A DNA stretch of 5,770 nucleotides from a bacterium (GTDB taxonomy: Bacteria > Tectomicrobia > Entotheonellia > Entotheonellales > Entotheonellaceae). A model generated the notes under the pieces. That model had not been told where the DNA came from, made no database searches, and saw nothing but the letters and a program-made list of their open reading frames with translations. The position numbers were made by a program, and so were the translations under genes. Shown piece by piece: positions 1 to 5,770 of this stretch; the first letter of the stretch is position 1, and the number at the start of each line of letters is the position of its first letter. The DNA lies in the NCBI GenBank assembly GCA_027294925.1, contig JAPULM010000582.1, forward strand, positions 1 through 5,770, written 5' to 3'.

Positions 1-141
1 CCACCCCCCGTCCTCTCCAAGGGTGGCTATTCCCACCGCCCGGGCCAGAACGCAACCTTCACGTCCCTGTGCCCGCGCTCTCCAGGACTCGCCCCTCGGT
101 TGCCTGATGACACCTTACTAATGAACTCCTTAGCAAATCAA

Positions 142-173
142 CGGATTTGGGGATTACATTAAATCCCGATCCG
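142..173. repeat. Imperfect inverted repeat (11 paired bases)
   Basis: CGGAT (142-146) pairs with ATCCG (169-173) and GGGATT (150-155) with AATCCC (162-167). This gives an 11-bp stem with a small internal loop and a six-base loop. The minus strand continues into TTGATTTG, a poor T-tract. The element might therefore be a weak terminator for leftward transcription out of the transporter, which stops about 170 bases upstream of it. The plus strand continues into an A-run, so it is not a classical rightward terminator. Confidence 0.4.
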
Positions 174-206
174 ACAAAAATAATCATAGCGTAGGCGATC
201 CCGAGC

Positions 207-236
207 TGATGTTGTAAGAGCTACCGACTTACATCA
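207..236. repeat. Bulged inverted repeat downstream of the transporter
   Basis: TGAT (207-210) and GTAAG (214-218) pair with CTTAC (228-232) and ATCA (233-236). The result is nine base pairs with a three-base bulge and a nine-base loop. A six-T run follows on the plus strand, but only at 248-253, eleven bases past the stem. That is too far for a standard intrinsic terminator. On the minus strand a T-rich patch lies about 27 bases beyond the stem. The role is unknown; a 3' end structure of the transporter mRNA is one possibility. Confidence 0.3.
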
Positions 237-341
237 ATAGGGATAGGTTTTTTGAGCAGAATCTGCCAGTCGGTCTGACCCCGGTTGCAGTTTCCCCCGG
301 TGCTGTGGGACCGCACTGTATTAGCGGCGCGAGCGTGCAGG

Positions 342-1271
342 TCACAGGGAAACGCTCCGCTTCGATCCGCCCTGCCGCCGCAGGGCGAGTTCCTGGTGGG
401 CGATGTAATAGCCGCTGCCAACGATCACCAGAGCCCCAATAATGGCCCAAATGTCTGGGATCTCTCGGAACAGGAAAAAGCCGAACAAGGTGGCGAAGAC
501 AAGCCGCGTATAGTCGAACAGGGTCACGAATGAAGTGTCGCCGGTGGAGAAACCGCGGGTGAGCGCTGCCTGTCCGGCTACGCCAACGGCTCCGATCAGA
601 AACAAAAGCCCCCATTGCTCGATCTTCGGAGTGCTCCAGACGAAAAAGGTTGGGACGAAGCTGATGACTGTCCCGCCCACAGTGAACCATGCAACGATGG
701 TCGTAGTAGTCTCGGTGCGCGAGAGCTTCTTGATAATAACAGCAAGGCAGCCCGCCATCACAGCCGCCGCGACCGCGACAAGTGAGACCGCGTCGAACGC
801 AGCAGTGCCCGGTCTGACCATGATCAGGACACCGAGAAATCCGATCACCGCGGCCGAGATCCTGCGCCACGCAACGGTCTCGCCAAGGAGTAGGATAGCA
901 AGAGCCACCGCGAACAAGGGACGGGAGAAGATGATCGCCACTGCCTCGGCGAATGGCATGTGGGAAAAAGCATAAAAGACGCAGAACATGGCGGAGATTC
1001 CCATGAGCACCCTGAGCACGAGCAGACCCGGCCGCTGTGTCCGGAGGCTGCCGAGCCCGGCACGGAGGATCAAGGGCAGCATGAGGGCGGCGCCGATCAG
1101 GCAGCGAAAGAAGACGATCTGGAAGCTGTGCATATCTTGGCCGAGCTGCTTCACCATCACTCCCATGATGGTTAGCAGGGTAGCCGAGAGGACGATCCAG
1201 AGCGCCCCGCGCAGATTCGCGGGCAGCCCCTCTAAGGTCCGGCTAAGGGTGGCGAGGGAGGGCAGGCTCAC
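342..1271 (-). CDS. EamA/DMT-family inner-membrane transporter
   Basis: This is a drug/metabolite-superfamily permease of ten predicted helices, built from two EamA halves. Family members export metabolites, amino acids or drugs across the cytoplasmic membrane; the substrate here cannot be read from sequence. From the GTG at 1271 the protein has 309 residues, normal for the family. The first half covers residues ~22-154 and contains HSFQIVFFRCLIG and the FSRPLF...LLLGE segment at helices 3-4. The second half covers ~162-291 and contains LFDYTRLVFATLFGFFLFRE, which mirrors it. The tail is basic and cytoplasmic (RRQGGSKRS). The frame is open to a TTG at 1325, adding 18 polar residues. I prefer GTG because the extra residues are not family-like, the TTG has no ribosome site, and AGGCGAG lies five bases before the GTG. 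A 36-codon ORF ends inside the GTG (GTGA overlap), which would suit translational coupling. No frameshift is evident. Confidence 0.93.
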   Translation of the reverse strand: MSLPSLATLSRTLEGLPANLRGALWIVLSATLLTIMGVMVKQLGQDMHSFQIVFFRCLIGAALMLPLILRAGLGSLRTQRPGLLVLRVLMGISAMFCVFYAFSHMPFAEAVAIIFSRPLFAVALAILLLGETVAWRRISAAVIGFLGVLIMVRPGTAAFDAVSLVAVAAAVMAGCLAVIIKKLSRTETTTTIVAWFTVGGTVISFVPTFFVWSTPKIEQWGLLFLIGAVGVAGQAALTRGFSTGDTSFVTLFDYTRLVFATLFGFFLFREIPDIWAIIGALVIVGSGYYIAHQELALRRQGGSKRSVSL

Positions 1272-1378
1272 GAGACTCGCCTGTGTGGGGTTGCCGAAGC
1301 GGTCAGGATAATCACCGCGCCCCAAAGCGGTACAAGAGCAGGTCCAACGGGTGCAAAGGGGATCTCGGTGGGGAACAT
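1268..1378 (-). CDS. Candidate 36-residue small ORF before the transporter
   Basis: This unproven ORF starts at ATG 1378 (or GTG 1381, with an in-frame TAA two codons further upstream) and ends at TGA 1268-1270. The stop overlaps the preferred transporter GTG start as GTGA. The peptide begins MFPTEIPFAP and has a hydrophobic centre (LVPLWGAVIILTA) that could form one membrane helix. It ends in a basic tail, PHRRVS. It could be a leader peptide coupled to the transporter, a fragment of an older membrane gene, or chance. Against it, no good ribosome site is visible and it matches no family I recognise. If the TTG at 1325 is the true transporter start, the two frames overlap by 58 bases and coupling through GTGA disappears. 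Confidence 0.25.
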   Translation of the reverse strand: MFPTEIPFAPVGPALVPLWGAVIILTASATPHRRVS

Positions 1379-1414
1379 CACGCTAATTTACGCCTGAACA
1401 CTGGCTTACGCGAG

Positions 1415-1423
1415 AGTCTAACA
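1415..1423 (-). promoter_or_regulatory. Possible extended -10 promoter for the transporter
   Basis: Read on the minus strand this is TGTTAGACT: a TG-N extension followed by TAGACT, four of six matches to the -10 consensus. No fitting -35 lies 17 bases upstream; a perfect TTGACA at 1467-1462 is too far away. Transcription would start near 1408, upstream of both the candidate small ORF and the transporter. This is weak evidence from consensus matching alone. Confidence 0.22.
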
Positions 1424-1483
1424 CAGATTCCCATGTCGAAGGGGATTGACTGCGAAGGGGTTGTCAATTCGGCGGGAACAGGG

Positions 1484-2200
1484 TCACTCTGACGTTGCCA
1501 TCCACTGCGTGAACTGTCGTCTTGGAATTGGATCATTCATCCATGATGTGTCGGGCTCCGGTAGCCGTATGGCATCCCTGACGGTTAACCACCCGCGAGT
1601 CAAAGCCATTGAGTTGATGGAACCTCTACGCGTTAGCCACGCGAAGGAACGCTTCTTCTCGCACGTCTCAGCGACTTGCAGCGCGATCCGAACATCTTGG
1701 GCAACATAATCGATCACGTCCTGATGCCGACCCTGTGCCCAAAGCTGGGGAGCTAACATTCCTGACATGCCGGCAGGCTTTCCTGCTATTCCGAGTGCCT
1801 GCGCAGCCTTGTCAAGCGCCACGGGAAAACCGCGATCGCAAAACACATGAAACATCATATCCACATGCTTCATGGCCAAATCCTTACATTCCTCAAATGC
1901 ACCGGATTCTTCCGAGAGCACGTCGAAGTCGAACCCCAGGCCGTTCCACGTAAGCAAGGTGTATCCGTCCGAAACCATCTTGACCAAGTGGTTCACAATA
2001 TTCCGGGCTTCAGCGGGCAACATTCGTTCTGCTGGAGTTCCTTCGGAATTTTTACCGTACCAAACGGTTGGATCCTGTGCGTCGCACGGAAAAGCTGCAG
2101 CACACGTTATACCCAGCGGACGATAGGGTCGCCAGTTAAAATCCGTTCCCGGAATGTCCTTTGCCGTTTCAATGTCGAATGCCAAATACCTCCGTGTCAT
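1484..2200 (-). CDS. Stand-alone DEDDy-type 3'-5' exonuclease-like protein (RNase H fold)
   Basis: This 238-residue soluble protein has the exonuclease fold found in DnaQ-like enzymes and in the proofreading domain of family B DNA polymerases. Visible motifs are Exo I at F8-D9-I10-E11-T12, Exo II in TWNGLGFDFDVL with D91, and Exo III Y165-x3-D169. The four acidic residues for two metal ions are therefore present, together with the tyrosine that defines the DEDDy subtype. D114 (HVDMM) lies where related YprB/PolB-like exonucleases have a conserved Asp. No polymerase, helicase or zinc-finger domain is attached. The last ~50 residues contain a WLTVRDAIRLPEPDTSWM segment outside the nuclease core. 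Expected activity is 3'-5' hydrolysis of single-stranded DNA or RNA; the cellular role is unknown. The ATG at 2200 places the first catalytic strand at residues 4-12, as usual, although no strong ribosome site precedes it. The preceding methyltransferase gene ends 92 bases upstream. Confidence 0.9.
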   Translation of the reverse strand: MTRRYLAFDIETAKDIPGTDFNWRPYRPLGITCAAAFPCDAQDPTVWYGKNSEGTPAERMLPAEARNIVNHLVKMVSDGYTLLTWNGLGFDFDVLSEESGAFEECKDLAMKHVDMMFHVFCDRGFPVALDKAAQALGIAGKPAGMSGMLAPQLWAQGRHQDVIDYVAQDVRIALQVAETCEKKRSFAWLTRRGSINSMALTRGWLTVRDAIRLPEPDTSWMNDPIPRRQFTQWMATSE

Positions 2201-2292
2201 GGCGGGGATCCAACTCCGAATAGCGCGAAGCTCTCGGCCGCGCAGGTACCGCCGCGGCGCATTTGGAGATTAGGACGCGGCGTGTGATACCT
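2201..2292. other. GC-rich intergenic spacer with palindromes
   Basis: This 92-base gap separates the methyltransferase stop from the exonuclease start. It contains a perfect 10-bp palindrome, CGCCGCGGCG (2250-2259). It also contains a GCGCG/CGCGC pair (2223-2227 with 2239-2243) around an eleven-base loop. No T-run follows on the minus strand, so neither is a plausible intrinsic terminator. The structure could affect translation of the exonuclease mRNA. I see no convincing promoter here. Confidence 0.35.
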
Positions 2293-3072
2293 TCAACTTG
2301 AACAATCCTTGGTAAAGGTCAACATGATATTTTCATCTATCCATTCGATATGCTGAAGGTCGTGAAAATTTTGCTGGAGTTTTTCTCGAAATAGCATCAA
2401 GGCTTCAGTAAACTCACGGTCACCGTACAGCGAGAACGTAGAGTAATGTTTGTTCCGAGCCTGATTCATCAGGTGGTCCAACGAGACAACCCGCCTAAAC
2501 TTGAAAAAGACGATCTCGATCAAGCTAAGTTCTTCGACTCTATTCATCCAGGCCTCAAAATGACTCATTTGGAAGAGTCGCCCTTCCTTCTCGTTGAAGC
2601 CCGGAAAGAATCGACCCCAAACGTTCCGAGCATTCTGACTTCTCAGGCGCGTATAAACGAATACATAGCCGCTGTCCTTCACACTCCTGGAAACTTGCTG
2701 AAGGAAAACCACCGGATCAAAATGGTGAATAGCGTTGAATGTCATGGCGAAATCGAGCGAATTCTGAGGGAAGGGCATAGCCGATGCATCCATTTTTCGC
2801 GTATGAATATTTTTGTGACCATGGCTCTCCAGAAATCTGGCGGTCTCTTCCAAGATCGCTTCATTAACGTCCGCGCAAATGAGCGAAAGCCCGGGCACGC
2901 GCTCCAGTAAAAGGAGATCATAACGTCCTCCGCCGCATCCGATATCGGCCCCACAAATTTTCTTCCTGTCGCGAAGCTTCCCCTGAATGTAACGTACAGG
3001 TTCGGGGTCCGTCGTACGCAAGTCGTTGTACGATCGAGAGAGATTTGTGAAATGCTCGTCTAGTCGGGGCAT
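2293..3072 (-). CDS. Class I SAM-dependent methyltransferase (Methyltransf_11/25 type)
   Basis: This 259-residue soluble methyltransferase has a Rossmann-like core. The SAM-binding motif I is at 41-50 (GADIGCGGGR), the acidic residue that contacts the ribose is D68 (LICADVNE), and the adenine-side motif is DASAMPF near 95-101. Motif IV reads SLDFAMTFNAIHHF (105-118), so the enzyme probably acts on a small molecule or lipid rather than on DNA. The acceptor is not predictable. The C-terminal part (~170-259) is helical and charged, with HYSTFSLYGDREFTEAL, a segment I associate with some class I methyltransferases. There is no signal peptide or membrane span. The ATG at 3072 is supported by AGGA nine bases upstream. 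Two 60-base samples give 43-47% G+C, well below the neighbouring transporter and ilvD, which may indicate later acquisition. The gene is spaced ~160 bases from ilvD and so may be transcribed separately. Confidence 0.93.
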   Translation of the reverse strand: MPRLDEHFTNLSRSYNDLRTTDPEPVRYIQGKLRDRKKICGADIGCGGGRYDLLLLERVPGLSLICADVNEAILEETARFLESHGHKNIHTRKMDASAMPFPQNSLDFAMTFNAIHHFDPVVFLQQVSRSVKDSGYVFVYTRLRSQNARNVWGRFFPGFNEKEGRLFQMSHFEAWMNRVEELSLIEIVFFKFRRVVSLDHLMNQARNKHYSTFSLYGDREFTEALMLFREKLQQNFHDLQHIEWIDENIMLTFTKDCSS

Positions 3073-3081
3073 GGTTTACTG

Positions 3082-3085
3082 TCCT
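3082..3085 (-). promoter_or_regulatory. Ribosome binding site of the methyltransferase
   Basis: AGGA on the minus strand, nine bases before the ATG at 3072. It supports that start. Confidence 0.55.
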
Positions 3086-3163
3086 GTGATCTGCTTATTT
3101 CGATATCAGCCCGCAGCGCGGGATCTTGAATCGAAGACATGCCTTTGCCTCGTGATGGTTAGC

Positions 3164-3204
3164 ATTATCAGGGGTCAATACTCCAAACGTTGACCTCCTG
3201 TCAA
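3164..3204 (-). promoter_or_regulatory. Promoter-like elements within nested inverted repeats
   Basis: In the gap between ilvD and the methyltransferase the minus strand carries a perfect -35 hexamer, TTGACA (3204-3199). A partial -10, TATTGA, lies 18 bases on, and a better -10-like GATAAT is at 3169-3164 without a matched -35. The same bases form alternative hairpins: TTGAC/GTCAA (3190-3194 with 3200-3204, five-base loop) or GGTCAA/TTGACC (3173-3178 with 3190-3195, eleven-base loop). These share one arm and so exclude each other. This could be an operator overlapping a methyltransferase promoter, or structure at the ilvD mRNA 3' end. No T-run follows, so it is not a clear terminator. Confidence 0.27.
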
Positions 3205-3232
3205 GCAGTTTTCACTCCATAGATAGTTAGGG

Positions 3233-4906
3233 TTATCCTGTGACAGCGCCTTCGGAAGCTGAAGAGACGAGCTTGGCGTACTTCGCCATCACGCCGCTTT
3301 TGTAGCGCGGAGGCGGAGCTATCCACCGGCTGAGACGCGAGCGGATCTCCTCCTCGGAGAGTTCGACGTCAAGACGACGCGCATTCACGTCGAACTTGAC
3401 CATGTCACCATCACACACCGCAGCGATAGGTCCGCCGCTGGCCGCCTCCGGGGCCACGTGACCGGCCATGAGACCGTGAGTCGCGCCGGAGAAACGGCCG
3501 TCGGTGAGCAGGGCCACGGAATCGCCCAGACCGGCCCCTACAATTGCGGCCGTGACTCCAAGCATTTCACGCATGCCGGGGCCGCCTTTCGGTCCCTCGT
3601 AACGAATGATCACCACGTCATTAGGCTTGATCTGTCCTTTCTGAACCGCCTGAAAAGCGTCCTCCTCTCGGTCGAATATACGAGCGGGGCCACGATGCGT
3701 CATTCTCTCGTGACCCGCAACTTTCACCACGCACCCTTCCGGGGCTAAATTTCCTTTCAAGATGACCAAGCCGCCTGTGGGCTTGAGCGGATTGGAAGCC
3801 GATCTCACTACTTCTTGCCCCGCTGTCTCAGTGGCCTTTCTCGCCTCTTCGCCGATCGTGTGGCCGGTAACCGTGATTGCATCTGCTTTAAGGATGCCTG
3901 CATCCAGCAGTCGCTTGGCGATAAGCTGAATCCCGCCCGCCTTGTACAGATCAGTTGCTACAAACCGGCCTCCGGGTTTCAGGTCGGCCAGCAGAGGCGT
4001 GCGCGAGCTTATGTGGTCAAAGTCGTCAATATTTAATTCGACCCCCGCTTCACGAGCGATAGCCAGTAAGTGCAAGACCGCATTGGTGGAGCCGCCTGTT
4101 GCAGCGACGGCGGCGATGGCATTTTCCACAGCTTTACGCGTAAGGATTTGCGAAGGTCGAAGGTCACGGCGCAAAAGTTCGATAACGAGCTTTCCAGCAT
4201 TAAAGGCGGCTTCGTCCTTCTCGTCCACCATGGCGGGGATACCGTTGCTGCCCATTGGCGAGATGCCGAGGAACTCCATCACCGTGGACATCGTGTTGGC
4301 AGTGAACTGTCCGCCACACGAACCCGCGCCCGGGCAGGCCGTGTCCTCGACGGATTTGAGCTGCTCGGCGCTGATCTTGCCGCGACCGTATGCCCCTACC
4401 GCCTCGAATACGTCTTGAATGGTCAAGTCGCGGCCTGCGAGATGGCCGGGCGCGATAGAGCCCCCATAGAGCACCAGGCCGGGGATATTAAGTCTGGCTA
4501 GGGCCATCACCACCCCGGGGTTGGTCTTGTCGCAGCCTGAGATACACACTAGTGCGTCAAAGTGATTGCCGCGGGCGACGAGTTCGATCGAGTCCGCGAT
4601 CACCTCGCGACTGATGAGCGAACACTTCATTCCCTCCGCACCCATACTGATGCCATCCGAGATGGAGACAGTGTTGAATTCCATGGGCGTGCCCCCTGCC
4701 GCCCGGATGCCCTCCTTCACTTTGGCCGCTAAGCGCCGCAGATGGAAATTGCATGGTCCGATCTCGATCCACGTATTGGCGACTCCCACAATCGGGCGAG
4801 ACAAGTCTTCGTCCGTAAAGCCCACCGCTTTGAACATCGCCCGTGACGGCGCCCGATCCGGTCCGTCTGTGATCACACTGCTACGCTTTTTTAAATTCTG
4901 AGCCAT
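3233..4906 (-). CDS. ilvD: Dihydroxy-acid dehydratase
   Basis: This enzyme dehydrates 2,3-dihydroxy-isovalerate and 2,3-dihydroxy-3-methylvalerate to the keto acids that become valine, leucine and isoleucine, and also supplies pantothenate precursors. It is cytoplasmic and carries an Fe-S cluster. The 557 residues are full length for bacterial IlvD. Cluster cysteines are C52 (GPCN), C125 (SGCDKTNPG) and C197 (GAGSCGGQ), the three-cysteine pattern of [2Fe-2S] members of the IlvD/Edd family. Metal ligands D84 (SDGISMG) and D126 are followed by K127, which is carbamylated in relatives. S473 in [11 protein letters not shown] is the expected catalytic base. The C-terminus has [20 protein letters not shown]. 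These motifs favour IlvD over 6-phosphogluconate dehydratase (Edd) or sugar-acid dehydratases. The ATG at 4906 follows a strong GAGGAGT site. No other ilv or leu gene is in the window. Confidence 0.98.
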   Translation of the reverse strand: MAQNLKKRSSVITDGPDRAPSRAMFKAVGFTDEDLSRPIVGVANTWIEIGPCNFHLRRLAAKVKEGIRAAGGTPMEFNTVSISDGISMGAEGMKCSLISREVIADSIELVARGNHFDALVCISGCDKTNPGVVMALARLNIPGLVLYGGSIAPGHLAGRDLTIQDVFEAVGAYGRGKISAEQLKSVEDTACPGAGSCGGQFTANTMSTVMEFLGISPMGSNGIPAMVDEKDEAAFNAGKLVIELLRRDLRPSQILTRKAVENAIAAVAATGGSTNAVLHLLAIAREAGVELNIDDFDHISSRTPLLADLKPGGRFVATDLYKAGGIQLIAKRLLDAGILKADAITVTGHTIGEEARKATETAGQEVVRSASNPLKPTGGLVILKGNLAPEGCVVKVAGHERMTHRGPARIFDREEDAFQAVQKGQIKPNDVVIIRYEGPKGGPGMREMLGVTAAIVGAGLGDSVALLTDGRFSGATHGLMAGHVAPEAASGGPIAAVCDGDMVKFDVNARRLDVELSEEEIRSRLSRWIAPPPRYKSGVMAKYAKLVSSASEGAVTG

Positions 4907-4911
4907 GACTT

Positions 4912-4918
4912 ACTCCTC
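4912..4918 (-). promoter_or_regulatory. Strong ribosome binding site of ilvD
   Basis: GAGGAGT on the minus strand ends five bases before the ilvD ATG. It is the best Shine-Dalgarno match in the window and fixes the start. Confidence 0.7.
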
Positions 4919-4928
4919 ACTTTGAGTG

Positions 4929-4980
4929 TTCAAAATCGTTGAATGGTTTTAAGTTAACTACGCTACCGTGGTTTTTGCAA
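4929..4980 (-). promoter_or_regulatory. Candidate ilvD promoter with adjacent inverted repeat
   Basis: On the minus strand, TTGCAA (4980-4975, four of six -35 matches) and TTAACT (4957-4952, three of six -10 matches) are separated by 17 bases. This would start transcription near 4945 and give a ~38-base leader. The inverted repeat TTCAA-N5-TTGAA (4929-4943) would lie just after the start and could bind a regulator. I see no attenuator, T-box or peptide leader rich in branched-chain codons. This is consensus matching only. Confidence 0.25.
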
Positions 4981-5050
4981 GCATCCTCACCATGATAGTA
5001 AGCGACGGTCTGATCGGCAACGGATGATCGAGCGATGCGCCCACGCCGAG

Positions 5051-5079
5051 TTCCTTCGCTGTCGGATTCCTGCTAGAAT
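5051..5079 (+). promoter_or_regulatory. Candidate promoter of the YchF-like gene
   Basis: TAGAAT (5074-5079) matches five of six -10 bases. Seventeen bases upstream, TTCCTT (5051-5056) is a poor -35. The predicted start is near 5086, giving a ~34-base leader with an A/T-rich beginning. The position and the divergent arrangement with ilvD are sensible. Confidence 0.4.
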
Positions 5080-5107
5080 AAAATGATTTCTTTTACTACT
5101 TTGCGTT

Positions 5108-5114
5108 GAAGGGA
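5108..5114 (+). promoter_or_regulatory. Ribosome binding site of the YchF-like gene
   Basis: GAAGGGA is five bases before the ATG at 5120. It is a fair Shine-Dalgarno match and supports this start, which also places the P-loop at residues 7-14 as in YchF proteins. Confidence 0.5.
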
Positions 5115-5119
5115 ACAGA

Positions 5120-5770
5120 ATGAAAATCCGCTTGATTGGTCTTCGCGGTGCGGGGAAAACAACGATATTCAATATGCTGACCGGGCTCCAGGCCCAGGTC
5201 GGCGGTTATAGCGGCTCGGATAAGGGACAGATCCATCTCGGAGTTATCAAGGTGCCGGATGCGCGTATCGATCGGCTCGCCCAGATCTATAAACCGAGAA
5301 AGACCATCTATGCCGAGATCCGCTTCACGGATTTTCCGGCAAGCCAGGCAGGTGAAAAGCCTAAAGCCGACAGTGCTCTGTTGGCGCAAATGCGCGAGGC
5401 CGAGGCCATCGCCCTGGTGCTTCGTAATTTCGGCACCGACGCCGATCCGCTTAAAGAACTGAACGACCTCCTGGCCGAAATGATCCTCGCGGATCTCGCC
5501 GTCGTCGAGAATCGCTTGGCCAGGTTGAAAAAAGAAAAAGCCAAGGGGAAAGAAAAGGAATCAGAGCTGCTACAGCACTGTAACCAGGCCTTGGAAAATG
5601 AACAAAGTTTCAGAACCCTCGTTTTCACGCTTGATGAGGAGACGCTCCTTTCAGGTTTCGGCTTCCTCAGCCGTAAACCCGTTCTGGCGCTTTTCAACGA
5701 TCCGGATGAACAAGCAGGTCAAGACATCCCTCCAGCTTATGCGCAAGAACTCAAGCAGCTGGGGATTGAA
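5120..5770 (+). CDS. Divergent YchF/OLA1-like P-loop NTPase (3' end outside window)
   Basis: The first 217 residues are visible and the frame is open at the window edge. YchF proteins run to ~360 residues, so the C-terminal TGS/DUF933 part should lie beyond. YchF is a ribosome-associated P-loop ATPase of the Obg-like group, involved in translation and stress responses. The P-loop is G7-L-R-G-A-G-K13-T14, followed by IFNMLTG. The block at 40-62 (LGVIKVPDARIDRLAQIYKP) is the typical YchF segment. Residues ~115-165 form the charged helical arm (LAVVENRLARLKKEKAKG). Odd points: YchF has DIAGL plus a glycine-rich switch II, but here there is D71-FPAS and a shortened loop. The G4 position reads N193-D-P-D, where E. 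coli YchF has NVNE. The usual FPFCTI stretch of switch I is also missing. It is probably a divergent paralogue rather than the canonical YchF. The gene diverges from ilvD. Confidence 0.92.
   Translation, partial: MKIRLIGLRGAGKTTIFNMLTGLQAQVGGYSGSDKGQIHLGVIKVPDARIDRLAQIYKPRKTIYAEIRFTDFPASQAGEKPKADSALLAQMREAEAIALVLRNFGTDADPLKELNDLLAEMILADLAVVENRLARLKKEKAKGKEKESELLQHCNQALENEQSFRTLVFTLDEETLLSGFGFLSRKPVLALFNDPDEQAGQDIPPAYAQELKQLGIE

Larger units (their letters stand above)
1..341. other. Left-edge region without a recognisable gene
   Basis: No gene I recognise lies in this stretch, which is downstream of the minus-strand transporter. The first ~110 bases are C-rich on the plus strand, and the rest is mixed with A/T-rich patches (174-185, 248-253). 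Plus-strand frame 1 is open from the window edge to a TAA at 160-162 (53 codons). Its translation is rich in Pro, Arg and Ser and resembles no family I know, so it is probably not coding. G/C-rich arms CCACCC (1-6), GGGTGG (21-26) and CCACC (33-37) could form two alternative short hairpins. Two longer inverted repeats are listed separately. The left part could be the edge of a gene or RNA outside the window, but nothing visible decides this. Confidence 0.5.

Noticed and set aside
368..387. Seven-pair perfect hairpin CGCCCTG/CAGGGCG near the transporter 3' end
   Set aside because: It lies within coding sequence (the LRRQGG region) and is not followed by a T-tract on the minus strand, so it is not a terminator. 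G/C-rich codons explain it.
229..870. Long minus-strand reading frame of 213 codons overlapping the transporter
   Set aside because: It lies out of frame inside the EamA gene. Its translation is rich in Arg, His and Cys with no family pattern, while the transporter frame gives clean membrane helices.
535..975. Plus-strand 146-codon frame opposite the transporter
   Set aside because: This is an antisense shadow of a well-supported gene, with low-complexity Ala/Thr/Arg composition and no motif.
1462..1467. Perfect TTGACA on the minus strand upstream of the transporter
   Set aside because: No -10-like hexamer occurs 16-18 bases downstream (the sequence there is CCCCTT), so it is not supported as a promoter.
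3110..3122. Hairpin CCCGC-AGC-GCGGG upstream of the methyltransferase
   Set aside because: The stem is only five pairs with no T-run on either side, so it is too weak to call a terminator or riboswitch.
342..4906. The four minus-strand genes as one operon or a new defence/biosynthetic system
   Set aside because: Gaps of 92-212 bases, different base composition and no shared pathway argue against a single functional unit. An exonuclease next to a methyltransferase looks like a defence pair, but the methyltransferase lacks DNA-methylase motifs such as DPPY/NPPF.
4987..5172. Minus-strand 61-codon frame upstream of ilvD, considered as a leader peptide
   Set aside because: It overlaps the start of the YchF-like gene antisense to its P-loop. 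It has no run of Ile, Leu or Val codons and no attenuator hairpin follows it.

Overview
The window comes from a bacterial chromosome of moderately high G+C content. Hand-counted 60-base samples give about 60-68% G+C in the transporter and ilvD, and 43-47% in the methyltransferase. The gene set is ordinary Gram-negative housekeeping plus accessory material. A YchF-like P-loop protein of divergent type, an IlvD of standard bacterial length and an EamA transporter resembling proteobacterial versions suggest a proteobacterium, Desulfobacterota or similar environmental lineage. I cannot place it more precisely. I saw no rRNA, tRNA, CRISPR array, transposase or plasmid/phage gene.

Layout: positions 1-341 hold no convincing gene, only inverted repeats. 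Four genes then lie on the minus strand. In transcription order (right to left) they are ilvD dihydroxy-acid dehydratase (4906-3233), a class I SAM-dependent methyltransferase (3072-2293), a stand-alone DEDDy 3'-5' exonuclease-like protein (2200-1484) and a ten-helix EamA/DMT exporter (1271-342, or from 1325). The gaps are about 160, 92 and 212 bases, so one tight operon is not shown. Each gene could have its own promoter. A 36-codon candidate ORF (1378-1268) sits just before the transporter and overlaps its preferred GTG start by four bases.

On the right, a 213-base divergent promoter region separates ilvD from a plus-strand gene (5120 onward, cut by the window edge). That gene encodes a YchF/OLA1-related nucleotide-binding protein with an intact P-loop but altered G3 and G4 motifs.

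Functionally, IlvD makes the 2-keto acids for valine, leucine and isoleucine. The other genes have no evident pathway link to it or to each other. I do not see a defence, biosynthetic or mobile system. The most interesting items are the divergent YchF-like protein, the low-G+C methyltransferase between higher-G+C genes, and the small overlapping ORF before the transporter.
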